This document shows positions 37,873-46,721 of a stretch of 61,784 bases of DNA, one piece after another (position 1 is the first letter of the stretch; every line of letters starts with the position of its first letter). The translations under genes were made by a program, and so were the position numbers. The stretch is from Colwellia sp. (GTDB taxonomy: Bacteria > Pseudomonadota > Gammaproteobacteria > Enterobacterales > Alteromonadaceae). The DNA lies in contig JAESPR010000124.1 of NCBI GenBank assembly GCA_016765685.1, positions 1 through 61,784 on the forward strand. Direction: 5' to 3'. Under the pieces are notes generated by a model. The model ran no database searches, had not been told where the DNA came from, and saw only the letters and a list, made by a program, of their open reading frames with translations.

Positions 37873-38943
37873 ATGAAAATCACCCTTGTCGCCATTTTTA
37901 CCTTTTTTTTCCATGTAGCTAGTTTTGGCGCGGTAATTTTACAATATCATCATGTCAGTGATTCCACCCCAAAAAGCACCAGTATTACGCCAGCTCAATT
38001 TGAAGTGCACCTCAAATATTTGCAAGAGCACAGTTTTAATGTGGTGCCTTTATCGCAAATAATAGATAAAATTAACAAACAGCAGCCTTTAAAAGATAAA
38101 ACCGTTGCCATTACCTTTGATGATGCTTATAGCGATGTTTTAAGCAATGCTAAAGACTTACTTGATAACTATAACTATCCTTATACTATTTTTGTTAATC
38201 CCGCGATTATTTCGCGTAATGAAACTTTCAATAAAGGAAGGTCATCTCACTACCTTTCATGGGCGCAATTAAAAACCCTAGCAGATGAAGGCGTTATTAT
38301 TGCCAATCACGGTTTTGAGCATAATTCAATGACACGGGTTACTGACGGTTTAACGCAAGCACAGTGGTTAACTAAACAAACCGGGTTACTATTAAAAGCT
38401 GAACAGATTATTAAAGAAAAAACTGGTCAAAGTTGGCGCTACTTTGCTTACCCCTATGGTGAATATGATCCCATCATACAAAACTGGATTAAAGAAAATA
38501 ACTTTATTGCCTTTTCACAACAGTCTGGTGCAGTCGGTTTACCGACCGACTTAACCAGTGTGCCACGCTTTCCAGCATCAATGCCTTACGATAAAATATC
38601 GGGTTTGCGCGATAAGCTAAACTCACTACCTTTTGATATTCAATTACAAAGTGAGCAAGCCCAGACTATTTTTGAGCACAAGCAAACAAAAAGCATAACG
38701 TTCAACATAACAACCGATGACTTTTATAAATCAGGGTTAAACTGTTATATTTCAGGTTTAGGTAAACAAAAAATAGAGTGGCAAGGTGATACACGCTTCA
38801 CCATTAATTTTAACGGTGATTTACCCATCGGGCGCGTGCGTTGTAACTGCACAGCAGCCAGTATCAGCAAACCCGGCCGTTATTATTGGTATTCAAAGCC
38901 GTGGTTTATTTTAAAAGCAGGTGGTGAGTGGTATCCGCTGTAA
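37873..38943 (+). CDS. Secreted polysaccharide deacetylase family protein
   Basis: The ATG at 37873 opens a signal peptide (about 1-19, FFFHVASFGA) and gives 356 residues; the frame extends upstream to 37762 across the MATE start, which is implausible. The NodB fold shows the metal and base motifs VAITFDDAYSDV (the Asp pair) and ANHGFEHNSM (the H-x3-H zinc pair). Closing segments YFAYPYGEYD and SVPRFPAS follow. A C-terminal extension of about 100 residues (from near 255) contains three cysteines and beta strands. Similar proteins deacetylate polysaccharides such as PNAG or chitin oligomers. It is divergent from the MATE gene. Confidence 0.88.
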   Translation: MKITLVAIFTFFFHVASFGAVILQYHHVSDSTPKSTSITPAQFEVHLKYLQEHSFNVVPLSQIIDKINKQQPLKDKTVAITFDDAYSDVLSNAKDLLDNYNYPYTIFVNPAIISRNETFNKGRSSHYLSWAQLKTLADEGVIIANHGFEHNSMTRVTDGLTQAQWLTKQTGLLLKAEQIIKEKTGQSWRYFAYPYGEYDPIIQNWIKENNFIAFSQQSGAVGLPTDLTSVPRFPASMPYDKISGLRDKLNSLPFDIQLQSEQAQTIFEHKQTKSITFNITTDDFYKSGLNCYISGLGKQKIEWQGDTRFTINFNGDLPIGRVRCNCTAASISKPGRYYWYSKPWFILKAGGEWYPL

Positions 38944-39020
38944 CCGCTATCATTATTTATGAATAGCGAGTTAATAGTGACAAGGTAAACTGTTGGACTG
39001 CCGGAGTATCGAAACTGATA

Positions 39021-39641
39021 TCAATATAAATCAACTATTTTTTGATAATCACTCAGTAACTTATCATTATCAATGCTAGGTACTTTACCAAGGGCTTGTT
39101 CGGGTTTAAAAATAGCCACAATATTGCCGTCAGGATTAATCAAGACTAACGAAGCACTGTGATCAACCAAATAATTATCGCCTTCACCGTTTATAGCATA
39201 CATCAAACCCAAGCTACGTGAGAACGGAAACAAGACTTCGTGCCCACCTCTTAGGGCGATAAATTCAGGATTAAAATAGGTGATATATTGATTCAATTTT
39301 TCTTGCGTATCGCGCTGTGGGTCAACCGTTACTAACAGCACTTGGCTATTGCTCGCAATGGCTTTTAAATCATCGTAAATAAAGCCTAAATTTTGCAAGG
39401 TAGTTGGGCAAACATCGGGGCAAGAAGTATAACCAAAAAACACCAACGACCATTTGCCGGTTAATTGTTCTTTGGTAAATGATTGGCCATTGTGATCTGT
39501 TAATTCAAACGCTTTGATCGCTCTTGGTTGTTGATAATAAAGAGCGTGCTCCGGTGGAGGTAATTGGCTGAAGTGATTAAAAACTACTGCACCTAGCATT
39601 GCAGCAACAAAACCTGCTATATAAACAAAATATTTTTTCAT
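39021..39641 (-). CDS. SCO1/SenC-type copper chaperone
   Basis: A 206-residue membrane-anchored thioredoxin-fold protein. An N-terminal TM helix (about 5-22) is followed by the copper motif GYTSCPDVCP with Cys74 and Cys78, and the third ligand His in VDHSASLVLI. Sco proteins load copper into the CuA site of cytochrome oxidase subunit II. It is the last gene of the assembly-factor series that starts at SURF1 (12 bp after ctaB), which fits that role well. Confidence 0.95.
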   Translation of the reverse strand: MKKYFVYIAGFVAAMLGAVVFNHFSQLPPPEHALYYQQPRAIKAFELTDHNGQSFTKEQLTGKWSLVFFGYTSCPDVCPTTLQNLGFIYDDLKAIASNSQVLLVTVDPQRDTQEKLNQYITYFNPEFIALRGGHEVLFPFSRSLGLMYAINGEGDNYLVDHSASLVLINPDGNIVAIFKPEQALGKVPSIDNDKLLSDYQKIVDLY

Positions 39642-39652
39642 AAGATGACTTT

Positions 39653-40564
39653 TTAACCTATCGGCAATAAATAATGATCAAGTAATAAAATAATGAACAA
39701 TAACATCAAATGAATAATAGAAAACTTAAAGGTGTCCATCGCAGTATTTTCATCGGCATTAAATTTCAGCTTCCACGCATAAGCAAAAAATAGTAAATTT
39801 AATACCACTGCGCCAATCAAATACAACCAGTTGCTCATGCCAACCAAATAGGGCAACAAACCAACAATAAATAACAGTACGGTATACAACAATATTTGCG
39901 TTTTAGTAAAACTGACTCCATGGGTTACCGGCAGCATGGGGATATTCACTTTGGCGTAATCATTTTTGCGGTGAATGGCTAACGCCCAAAAATGGGGTGG
40001 CGTCCAAGTAAAAACTAATAAAACTAATAATAAGGCATGCGGGTGAATTTCATTAGTCATTGCCGTCCAACCTAATAAGGGTGGTATAGCACCTGCTAAG
40101 CCACCAATAGTAATATTTTGTGGTGTGGCGCGCTTTAAATACATGGTATAAACAAAACTATAACCAACCAAACCAGCCAACGTTAGGTAGGCTGTTAAGG
40201 GGTTGACCAAAGCATAAAGCAATGCAAAACCAAGCAGCGCAATGCTCACTGCAAACACAATGGCATTATTGACGGTAATTCTGCCTTCTGGTAACGGACG
40301 ATTGTGGGTTCGCCCCATAATAGTATCAATTTTTTCATCAACAATATGATTAATTGCCGCCGCCGCTGACGATAACAAGCCTATTCCTAACATGGCTGGT
40401 AAAAATAATTGCCAAGGCAGTGCTCCTGGCACTGACAAGCTCATTCCTACCACTGCTGTAAGTACTAACAACGCCACGACTCTAGGTTTAGTTATATCAT
40501 AATAGGCGCGCCACTTGGGCAGCACCACAGGAGTTGTTTTTGTGTCAGTAATGACTTTGCTCAT
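39653..40564 (-). CDS. ctaB: Protoheme IX farnesyltransferase (heme O synthase)
   Basis: A UbiA-family membrane enzyme that adds farnesyl to heme b to form heme O. The 303 residues have eight to nine TM helices. The Mg-pyrophosphate site [21 protein letters not shown] near 73-93 is intact, and the second motif is carried by [13 protein letters not shown]. It lies 25 bp downstream of ctaA, the enzyme that takes heme O to heme A, so the two steps are coupled in one operon. The gene is often also called cyoE; the context argues for ctaB, serving an aa3-type oxidase. Confidence 0.96.
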   Translation of the reverse strand: MSKVITDTKTTPVVLPKWRAYYDITKPRVVALLVLTAVVGMSLSVPGALPWQLFLPAMLGIGLLSSAAAAINHIVDEKIDTIMGRTHNRPLPEGRITVNNAIVFAVSIALLGFALLYALVNPLTAYLTLAGLVGYSFVYTMYLKRATPQNITIGGLAGAIPPLLGWTAMTNEIHPHALLLVLLVFTWTPPHFWALAIHRKNDYAKVNIPMLPVTHGVSFTKTQILLYTVLLFIVGLLPYLVGMSNWLYLIGAVVLNLLFFAYAWKLKFNADENTAMDTFKFSIIHLMLLFIILLLDHYLLPIG

Positions 40565-40589
40565 AATTATTTACTCTTATTATATCTTT

Positions 40590-41621
40590 CTATATTTTAC
40601 GACGTAAGCGATACGTCAGTGCTATCAAGGTTAACATCAAACACGCCGCAACAACATTGTGGGCGACTGCTACAAATAACGGTAAAGAAAACCAGATATT
40701 ACTTATTCCTAAGATGACTTGGCTAAATAATACAAAACCAACACTCAGCGCTGATAGTTTGAAAGTACTTGTTTGCGCTTTAAAGTAAATCATTAAAATA
40801 AGCCAAGCTAAGTAGACCGTGGTAACAATGGCGCCCAAACGATGCATAACATGAATGGTTACCCGCTCATCGTGCTCTAAATGACCAAATTCGTAACTAT
40901 CGCGCTTAGGCGGTATCAAATCAAAAGAGTTTTCAAAGTTCATTTGTTCTTGCCAACCAGACTGGCAAATGGGTAATTCAACACAACTTAACGCGGCATA
41001 ATTAGCTGAAGTCCAACCTCCCAGCGCTATTTGCCCGGTTAAAATAACGATACCCAATAAAGCATAACGACCATATTTTTTCACGGAAAAATCGCTGCGA
41101 TTTATTCGATTATTATTTAGCCGTAAATGCAGTAAAAATAACAAACATAAGGTGGTGAAGCCGCCCAGTAAATGCGCCATAACAATTATAGGCATAAGCA
41201 TCATGGTGACTGTCCACATGCCTAATGCCGCTTGAAAAGTAACAATCGCTAAAATAAGTAAAGGTAAACGTAAAGGTGTACCTTGAGCGCGATTTTTAAA
41301 AGACAAAAAAGCAATCACTAAAATTAACAAACCTAAGGCGCCGGCAAAATAACGATGGATCATTTCATTCCACGCCTTGTGCGGCACAACTTTACTATCG
41401 GGATGAGCCAATTCAGCTTTAGCTATTTGCTCTGCTGTTTCTGGCACTCCTATTAAACCATAACACATTGGCCAATCAGGACAGCCCAAACCTGCATGGG
41501 TTAGTCGGGTATAAACCCCCAAAGCTACCACCACCAGAGTTAATAAAATACTAACAAAAACTAATTTTTTAACAACATGATTATGTTGAGAGTACAAAGC
41601 TTGCTCATTCATATTAGCCAA
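40590..41621 (-). CDS. ctaA: Heme A synthase CtaA (COX15)
   Basis: Oxidises heme O to heme A in the inner membrane. The 343 residues form eight TM helices in two four-helix halves. Conserved histidines occur in TRLTHAGLGCPDWP, MIHRYFAG, MAHLLGG and VMHRLGA, and there is a Cys pair in CVELPICQ. Its start overlaps by 8 bp the end of the preceding thioredoxin-like gene, so translation is coupled. Together with ctaB and the oxidase genes it shows that the oxidase here uses heme A. Confidence 0.95.
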   Translation of the reverse strand: MANMNEQALYSQHNHVVKKLVFVSILLTLVVVALGVYTRLTHAGLGCPDWPMCYGLIGVPETAEQIAKAELAHPDSKVVPHKAWNEMIHRYFAGALGLLILVIAFLSFKNRAQGTPLRLPLLILAIVTFQAALGMWTVTMMLMPIIVMAHLLGGFTTLCLLFLLHLRLNNNRINRSDFSVKKYGRYALLGIVILTGQIALGGWTSANYAALSCVELPICQSGWQEQMNFENSFDLIPPKRDSYEFGHLEHDERVTIHVMHRLGAIVTTVYLAWLILMIYFKAQTSTFKLSALSVGFVLFSQVILGISNIWFSLPLFVAVAHNVVAACLMLTLIALTYRLRRKI

Positions 41622-42237
41622 CCTTCGAATATTTAAGAAGTTTCTTCATGTCAGCCACAATTTGTTTACCAAAATCAGGCAATTGTTCAATATTACTGGG
41701 AATTGGATGGCTTAAGAAGACATTACCAAGTGGGTCAACAATGAAAACTTGTGATTTATTTATATGTTTTTTTGCTTGTGCTGGCATAGCCAGTAATTGC
41801 CATTGACTAGTTGATATTTGCTGTAATTGCTCAGTTGAAAGCCCTTCTTGATATAAAGCAACCGGTGAGACTCTTGGCATATATTTACCTAAAGCAACAT
41901 AAGTATTGTGCACGGTTTCAAGTGTTTTTTGACAATTGGCATCACATTGTTGAGGCAAGCTATAAAGTATTAACCACTGCTGATTAAATACAGCTTTATC
42001 TAAGCCTAATTGTTCTAACGTTAATTCATTAGTTAATAACGTGCCGTTATTGGTAACACCTTTTGCCAACCATTGTCCGTCTAAAGCAAACTTAGCAATA
42101 ATAATAGGTAAAACAAAAGCAGCGAGCAATAATAATAAGCTACGACGATTTTTCTGTTGAACTATTGCTTTTTGAGCATTTTCTGTTTGACCCTTGTGTG
42201 CTTGAGGAATAGGGTCTTTATCGGGTATTGAATTCAT
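41614..42237 (-). CDS. Membrane-anchored thioredoxin-like protein, COX assembly context
   Basis: Encodes 207 residues. A basic N-terminal cytoplasmic stretch is followed by one TM helix (about 33-52, LLLLLAAFVLPIIIAKFAL). The periplasmic part resembles a Sco-type thioredoxin fold (WLILYSLPQQCDANCQKTLE ... QVFIVDPLGNVFL), where CDANC occupies the place of the Sco CxxxC. The Sco histidine is not evident. It lies between SURF1 and ctaA, where gammaproteobacteria keep an unnamed cytochrome oxidase-associated gene. A part in oxidase assembly, perhaps thiol reduction, is inferred from context. Confidence 0.75.
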   Translation of the reverse strand: MNSIPDKDPIPQAHKGQTENAQKAIVQQKNRRSLLLLLAAFVLPIIIAKFALDGQWLAKGVTNNGTLLTNELTLEQLGLDKAVFNQQWLILYSLPQQCDANCQKTLETVHNTYVALGKYMPRVSPVALYQEGLSTEQLQQISTSQWQLLAMPAQAKKHINKSQVFIVDPLGNVFLSHPIPSNIEQLPDFGKQIVADMKKLLKYSKVG

Positions 42238-42238
42238 A

Positions 42239-43039
42239 CTACTTTGCCTTATTATTATTCTTATTTATATGCGCGCCAAACTTCGCCCACAACATCAGCA
42301 ATAACCAAGCTAACGCCAAACTAAACCACTGAAAAGCATAACCACGATGCTTTTCTGGCGGCATCACGATAGGTTGCCAATTTTTTTCAAAACCTAGCGT
42401 TTCCTTTTTATCTAAATAAACCACAAAGGGCAAGAGCTGATGGTCAATTAAATCAGAAAATTTATCCAGTTCAATTTGCTGTACGCGTAATGGCCACGAT
42501 ATTTGAGAAAATATTTGCTCCTGCAGCACAATGCCAACCTCAATTAAACGAATATTACCGCGAAACTGATAGTGTCCATCGAGTGCTGCCACGGTAGGTA
42601 ATTCTTGCCTGTTAATAGAGCCCTGCACCCAACCAAGGCTGATCAGCACTGCGTGCTTACTGGTTACTGCCACTTGATAAACTCGATAACCCAGACGATT
42701 TTTACTAACTTGATTATCCAATAAAAACACCTGGTTTTTGTTAAATTCAGCGTCAATAAAAACGGGGTAATCGTTAATTTTTTCAAGGGTACGGTTATTA
42801 TTTGTAAGCTTTACTACTTGCTCAAGTGATATGGGGTTTTGCTCATTTAATTTTTCAATTTGTATTAATCGTTGTTCTTTTTCTAATGCCCTAGCACTTT
42901 GCCAAAAACCAAGCTTTACTAATGCCGAAAAAACTAGCACAGTAACAACCAACCACAGCAGGCTAAGTTTAGTGAAGTGACTTGGTCGGTGTTCTTCGGT
43001 ATTAGAAGAGGTACTGCTTGGCGTGAAAAAGCTTGGCAT
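42239..43039 (-). CDS. SURF1 family cytochrome oxidase assembly protein
   Basis: A 266-residue protein of the SURF1/Shy1 family, which assists heme A insertion into subunit I. TM helices flank a periplasmic domain: TM1 at about 25-45 (LLWLVVTVLVFSALVKLGFWQ), a core with LLDNQVSKNRLGYRVYQV and VLISLGWVQGS, and TM2 at about 235-255 preceded by KHRGYAFQWFSLAL, the usual Y-x-x-QW motif. It ends one base before the thioredoxin-like gene. The divergent DUF2909 gene starts 49 bp from its start. Confidence 0.93.
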   Translation of the reverse strand: MPSFFTPSSTSSNTEEHRPSHFTKLSLLWLVVTVLVFSALVKLGFWQSARALEKEQRLIQIEKLNEQNPISLEQVVKLTNNNRTLEKINDYPVFIDAEFNKNQVFLLDNQVSKNRLGYRVYQVAVTSKHAVLISLGWVQGSINRQELPTVAALDGHYQFRGNIRLIEVGIVLQEQIFSQISWPLRVQQIELDKFSDLIDHQLLPFVVYLDKKETLGFEKNWQPIVMPPEKHRGYAFQWFSLALAWLLLMLWAKFGAHINKNNNKAK

Positions 43040-43087
43040 TAAAAGAGAAAAACCTTACTACAAGTTATTACTTAGGATATTGAATGT

Positions 43088-43300
43088 ATGTTATTTAAAG
43101 TTGTTATTGTCGCACTATTATTATTTATGGTTTACAACCTGTTTCGTGCTTTATTGATCATGAACAAAAATCCCGAACCTAATCAAGTTCCTATGACAAA
43201 ATTTATCGGCAGAAGATTAATGGTATCCGTCGCTATTGTCGTACTACTATTAATTGGCTTAGTAACCGGAGTGATTACCCCCAACCCACGACCTTATTAA
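43088..43300 (+). CDS. DUF2909 twin-transmembrane protein
   Basis: A 70-residue membrane protein with two TM helices (about 3-24 and 48-66), matching DUF2909: an opening LFKVVIVALLLFMVYNLFRAL, a loop with a basic FIGRRLMVSVAIV, and a short PNPRPY tail. The family is found almost only next to cytochrome oxidase assembly genes, as here between coxC and SURF1. It is the only plus-strand gene in the locus. Function unknown. Confidence 0.85.
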   Translation: MLFKVVIVALLLFMVYNLFRALLIMNKNPEPNQVPMTKFIGRRLMVSVAIVVLLLIGLVTGVITPNPRPY

Positions 43301-43366
43301 TTATTGTCGTTGCAATACAGATCTACAAAAAAACTTATTTACTCTCTACTCTTATTTATTATATAA

Positions 43367-43512
43367 GCCATTACCCCTTTAGTGGATAATGGCGTAAATA
43401 ATTCGTTTTAGTTCGAGGGAAAGGCACGGAGTTGGCACTAATCATTACTCCGTACATCCTATGCTTCGCCTTCTAGACCATTCTTCGGATATTCAAATGA
43501 TTTCCCGAAGAA
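43367..43512. repeat. Intergenic segment with three inverted repeats
   Basis: The 238-bp gap between the convergent DUF2909 and coxC genes carries three perfect dyads in a row: GCCATTA/TAATGGC (43367-43373, 43387-43393), ACGGAGT/ACTCCGT (43426-43432, 43447-43453) and TTCTTCGG/CCGAAGAA (43481-43488, 43505-43512). None ends in a long T run. The middle one is part of a stretch shared with 35744-35774. The segment may be a compound repeat or a structured RNA; I see no gene in it. Confidence 0.45.
43424..43455 (+). repeat. Candidate dispersed repeat, copy B
   Basis: Begins GCACGGAGTTGGCACTAATC and resembles the minus-strand sequence of 35744-35774: 11 identical leading bases and 18 of the first 23. 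Unlike copy A, it closes with a complementary ACTCCGT, making a hairpin. It lies in the gap downstream of coxC. Confidence 0.4.
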
Positions 43513-43538
43513 ATTAAGCGAGAATCCAGTCAGTAACC

Positions 43539-44423
43539 CTAAAGAATGTAGACGAATACAAATAGGAAGACCCACACTACGTCAACAAAATGCCAATACC
43601 AACTTGCCGCTTGAAAAGCAAAATGGTTTTCTGGTGTGAAATGCCCTTTTAATATTCTGAAAAACATCACAATTAACATAATACAACCAAGTAATACATG
43701 TAAACCATGAAAACCGGTCAGCATATAAAAGGTGTTGCCATATATGCCACTGGTTAAATACAGTTGCATTTCATCAGAGTAACCATGAGCATACTCTAAT
43801 ACCTGAAGAGATAAGAAAACTAGCGCTAAAACAATCGTTAATCCTAACCATGCTTTTAACTGTGGACGGTTATTTTTCTCTAAAGCAACATGAGCAAAAT
43901 GTGCCGTAACTGACGAGGTTAATAATAAAATAGTGTTAATTAATGGCAAACCATACCAACCCATGGCGGTTGTTTCGGTACCATCTGGTGTCTTAATTAA
44001 TGGCCAAGTCGCCGTGAATTCAGGCCACAGTACGGCCCCTGTCATCGCATTATTTCCTTCACCGTCTAACCAAGGTATAGAAAGCGTTCTTGCGTATAAC
44101 AACGCGCCAAAAAATGCCGCAAAAAACATCACTTCTGAAAAAATAAACCAACTCATACCTTGTCGGAATGATTGATCCATTTGGTGACTATATTTTCCAC
44201 TCATTGATTCATTAATAACATTACTAAACCAACCAACGACCATATAAATCACTAACGCAATTCCGGCTAACAATAAGTAACCACCATAGCCGCCAACATC
44301 ATTTTTGATATCGGTAACATAATTACCGGCACCAAAAGCGATCATAAATAATGCCACAGCACCAACAATTGGCCAATGACTTTGTGCTGGTACATAATAA
44401 CTTTCATATTTTTTTGTTGTCAT
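43539..44423 (-). CDS. coxC: Cytochrome c oxidase subunit III
   Basis: A 294-residue membrane subunit with seven TM helices. Conserved segments are HWPIVGAVALFMIAFGAG, FIFSEVMFFAAFFGALLYAR, HVALEKNNRP, FYMLTGFHGLHVLLG and the terminal FQAASWYWHFVDVVWVFLF. It stabilises the catalytic core, and the lipid-binding residues of the family are in place. It follows ctaG by 118 bp, the largest gap in the coxB-coxA-ctaG-coxC series, and that gap holds nothing I recognise. Confidence 0.97.
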   Translation of the reverse strand: MTTKKYESYYVPAQSHWPIVGAVALFMIAFGAGNYVTDIKNDVGGYGGYLLLAGIALVIYMVVGWFSNVINESMSGKYSHQMDQSFRQGMSWFIFSEVMFFAAFFGALLYARTLSIPWLDGEGNNAMTGAVLWPEFTATWPLIKTPDGTETTAMGWYGLPLINTILLLTSSVTAHFAHVALEKNNRPQLKAWLGLTIVLALVFLSLQVLEYAHGYSDEMQLYLTSGIYGNTFYMLTGFHGLHVLLGCIMLIVMFFRILKGHFTPENHFAFQAASWYWHFVDVVWVFLFVFVYIL

Positions 44424-44541
44424 TTTTGTTCCCTTATTCTTTACTTTTGTAAGGCTACACTACATGGATGGTATAATTATAGAATGCAGAATGTAAATTT
44501 TCCTAAAACTTACCTGTATTCCTATTAAACAAATTCATTAC

Positions 44542-45108
44542 TTACGAATCTACTTTGCCTGTGATGTCATACAAGGTGTACGACAAGGTCAACGTAGTGA
44601 TCTCTGGTGGCAAATCAAGATCGACATAAAACTGTAAGCCCATTTCCACGTCTTCACCACCTTTTAACGGCTGTTGCTCAAAGCAAAAACATTCTATTTT
44701 TTGAAAATATCCCGCGGCAATTCCCGGCGAAACGGAAGGTACTGCTTGACCAATAATATCGCGCTGTGAATTGTTTTTAACATAAAAATTAACAAATTTC
44801 ATTTCACCCGGATGAACCGATATTTCATTGATTACTGGCTCAAACTCCCAAGGTATTCCCTTAGCTGTACGGGTAATAAATTGCACTTTAATCGTACGTG
44901 AAGTATCAATACCGTCAGCTGCATAAACCGCGGCCACATCATTAGTTTTACCATTCAAACCGGTAATATCACAAAAAATATCATATAAAGGCACCAAAGC
45001 AAAACCAAAACCAAACATGGCGAACACTGTTAGCAGTAGTTTTTTAACTACTTTGGTGTTTGCGTTTTTCTGATTTTTTTGTGGCGCTGTTTCAGTACCT
45101 TTATCCAT
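44542..45108 (-). CDS. ctaG: Cytochrome c oxidase assembly protein CtaG/Cox11
   Basis: A 188-residue copper chaperone that delivers CuB to subunit I. A cytoplasmic basic N-terminus and one TM helix (about 23-43, LLLTVFAMFGFGFALVPLYD) are followed by the periplasmic Ig-like domain. The copper motif CFCFEQQ lies in KIECFCFEQQPLKGG near 138-152. The motif NNSQRDIIGQAVPSVSPG is also intact. It lies 11 bp after coxA in the operon. Confidence 0.96.
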   Translation of the reverse strand: MDKGTETAPQKNQKNANTKVVKKLLLTVFAMFGFGFALVPLYDIFCDITGLNGKTNDVAAVYAADGIDTSRTIKVQFITRTAKGIPWEFEPVINEISVHPGEMKFVNFYVKNNSQRDIIGQAVPSVSPGIAAGYFQKIECFCFEQQPLKGGEDVEMGLQFYVDLDLPPEITTLTLSYTLYDITGKVDS

Positions 45109-45119
45109 TATCTTATTAC

Positions 45120-46721
45120 CTAATCAATTTTTGGTGGTGTACTAAAGGTGTGGTATGGCGCTGGGCTAGCCACGGTCCATTCTAAACCTTCTGCACCATC
45201 CCATGGTTTAGCTGGCGCTTTATCACCACCTTTAATACATTTGATCACTACTGCTAAGAAAATCAATTGCGATAAACCAAAGGCAAAACCACCAATACTA
45301 ACCCACTTGTTAAAATCAGCAAATTGCAAGGCATAATCAGGAATACGACGAGGCATACCTGCCAACCCTAAGAAATGCATAGGGAAGAACAGTAAATTCA
45401 CCGAAATTAATGAACACCAGAAGTGCCACTTAGCCAATGAGTCGTTATACATATGGCCGGTCCATTTTGGCAGCCAATAATAAGCGCCTGCATAGATAGA
45501 AAACAATGAACCTGTCACTAATACATAATGAAAATGCGCTACGACAAAGTAGGTGTCATGATATTGAAAATCAACGGGTGTTAACGCCAGCATCAAACCG
45601 GAGAAACCGCCAATAGTAAATAAAATCACAAACGCGATAGAAAACAACATTGGTACTTCAAAAGTCATTGAACCACGCCACATAGTAGCAACCCAGTTAA
45701 ATACTTTAACGCCGGTTGGTACCGCAATTAACATGGTAGCGTACATAAAGAAAAGCTCCCCTGCTAATGGCATACCTGTGGTGAACATATGATGTGCCCA
45801 AACGATGAACGACAAAAATGCAATGGATGCAGTTGCATAAACCATTGAAGTATAGCCAAACAATTGCTTACGTGAAAAGGCAGGGATGATGGTTGAAACA
45901 ATACCAAAAGCGGGCAAAATCATAATGTAAACTTCAGGATGACCAAAGAACCAAAATATATGTTGGAACATAACGGGGTCACCACCACCAGCGGCATCAA
46001 AGAAACTAGTGCCAAAGTAGGTATCGGTAAGCACCATGGTCACTACACCTGCCAACACCGGCATTACCGCAATTAATAGGTAAGCGGTGATGAAAAATGT
46101 CCACACAAATAGTGGCATTTTCATATACGTCATGCCCGGCGCACGTAAATTCATAATGGTAACAACAATGTTAATCGCGCCCATTATTGAAGAGATACCC
46201 ATAATATGAACAGCAAAAACAAAAAATGCAGTGCTGCCATTAGAGTATGTAGTCGATAACGGCGCGTAGAATGTCCAACCAAAGTTTGGCGCACCGCTTT
46301 CCATAAAGAAAGAGCCGATTAGAATCGCAAAAGCAAAAGGTAAAATCCAGAAGCTCCAGTTATTCATGCGTGGCAACGCCATGTCTGGCGCACCAATCAT
46401 CATAGGTATCAACCAGTTAGCAAAGCCGGTAAAGGCGGGCATAATCGCGCCAAACACCATGATCAAACCATGCACTGTGGTTAACTGATTAAAAAAATCT
46501 GGTTCAACTATTTGCAAGCCTGGCTGAAATAATTCCATGCGAATAACCATGGCTAATGCGCCACCGGTTAAAAACATGATAAAAGAGAACCACAAATATA
46601 GTGTACCTATATCTTTATGATTAGTGGTATATAACCAACGTTTTATACCGGTCATTTTATGATCATGATGTTCATCGTCATGCGACTCATCAAGCGACTC
46701 ATTTACTGTTTCTGTTGTCAT
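45120..46721 (-). CDS. coxA: Cytochrome c oxidase subunit I
   Basis: The 533-residue catalytic subunit of an aa3-type oxidase, reducing oxygen to water and pumping protons. It has twelve TM helices. Heme and copper ligands lie in TTVHGLIMVFG, WFFGHPEVYIMILPAFG, WAHHMFTTG and VAHFHYVLVTG. The GHPEVY motif with its glutamate marks an A1-type enzyme with the D proton channel. The ATG overlaps the coxB stop by one base (TAATG), so translation is coupled. A histidine-rich start (HDDEHHDH) precedes the first helix. Confidence 0.98.
   Translation of the reverse strand: MTTETVNESLDESHDDEHHDHKMTGIKRWLYTTNHKDIGTLYLWFSFIMFLTGGALAMVIRMELFQPGLQIVEPDFFNQLTTVHGLIMVFGAIMPAFTGFANWLIPMMIGAPDMALPRMNNWSFWILPFAFAILIGSFFMESGAPNFGWTFYAPLSTTYSNGSTAFFVFAVHIMGISSIMGAINIVVTIMNLRAPGMTYMKMPLFVWTFFITAYLLIAVMPVLAGVVTMVLTDTYFGTSFFDAAGGGDPVMFQHIFWFFGHPEVYIMILPAFGIVSTIIPAFSRKQLFGYTSMVYATASIAFLSFIVWAHHMFTTGMPLAGELFFMYATMLIAVPTGVKVFNWVATMWRGSMTFEVPMLFSIAFVILFTIGGFSGLMLALTPVDFQYHDTYFVVAHFHYVLVTGSLFSIYAGAYYWLPKWTGHMYNDSLAKWHFWCSLISVNLLFFPMHFLGLAGMPRRIPDYALQFADFNKWVSIGGFAFGLSQLIFLAVVIKCIKGGDKAPAKPWDGAEGLEWTVASPAPYHTFSTPPKID

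Noticed and set aside
38944-39020. CGCTAT...ATAGCG hairpin after the polysaccharide deacetylase gene, considered as a terminator
   Set aside because: Six-base arms, low stability and no T run.
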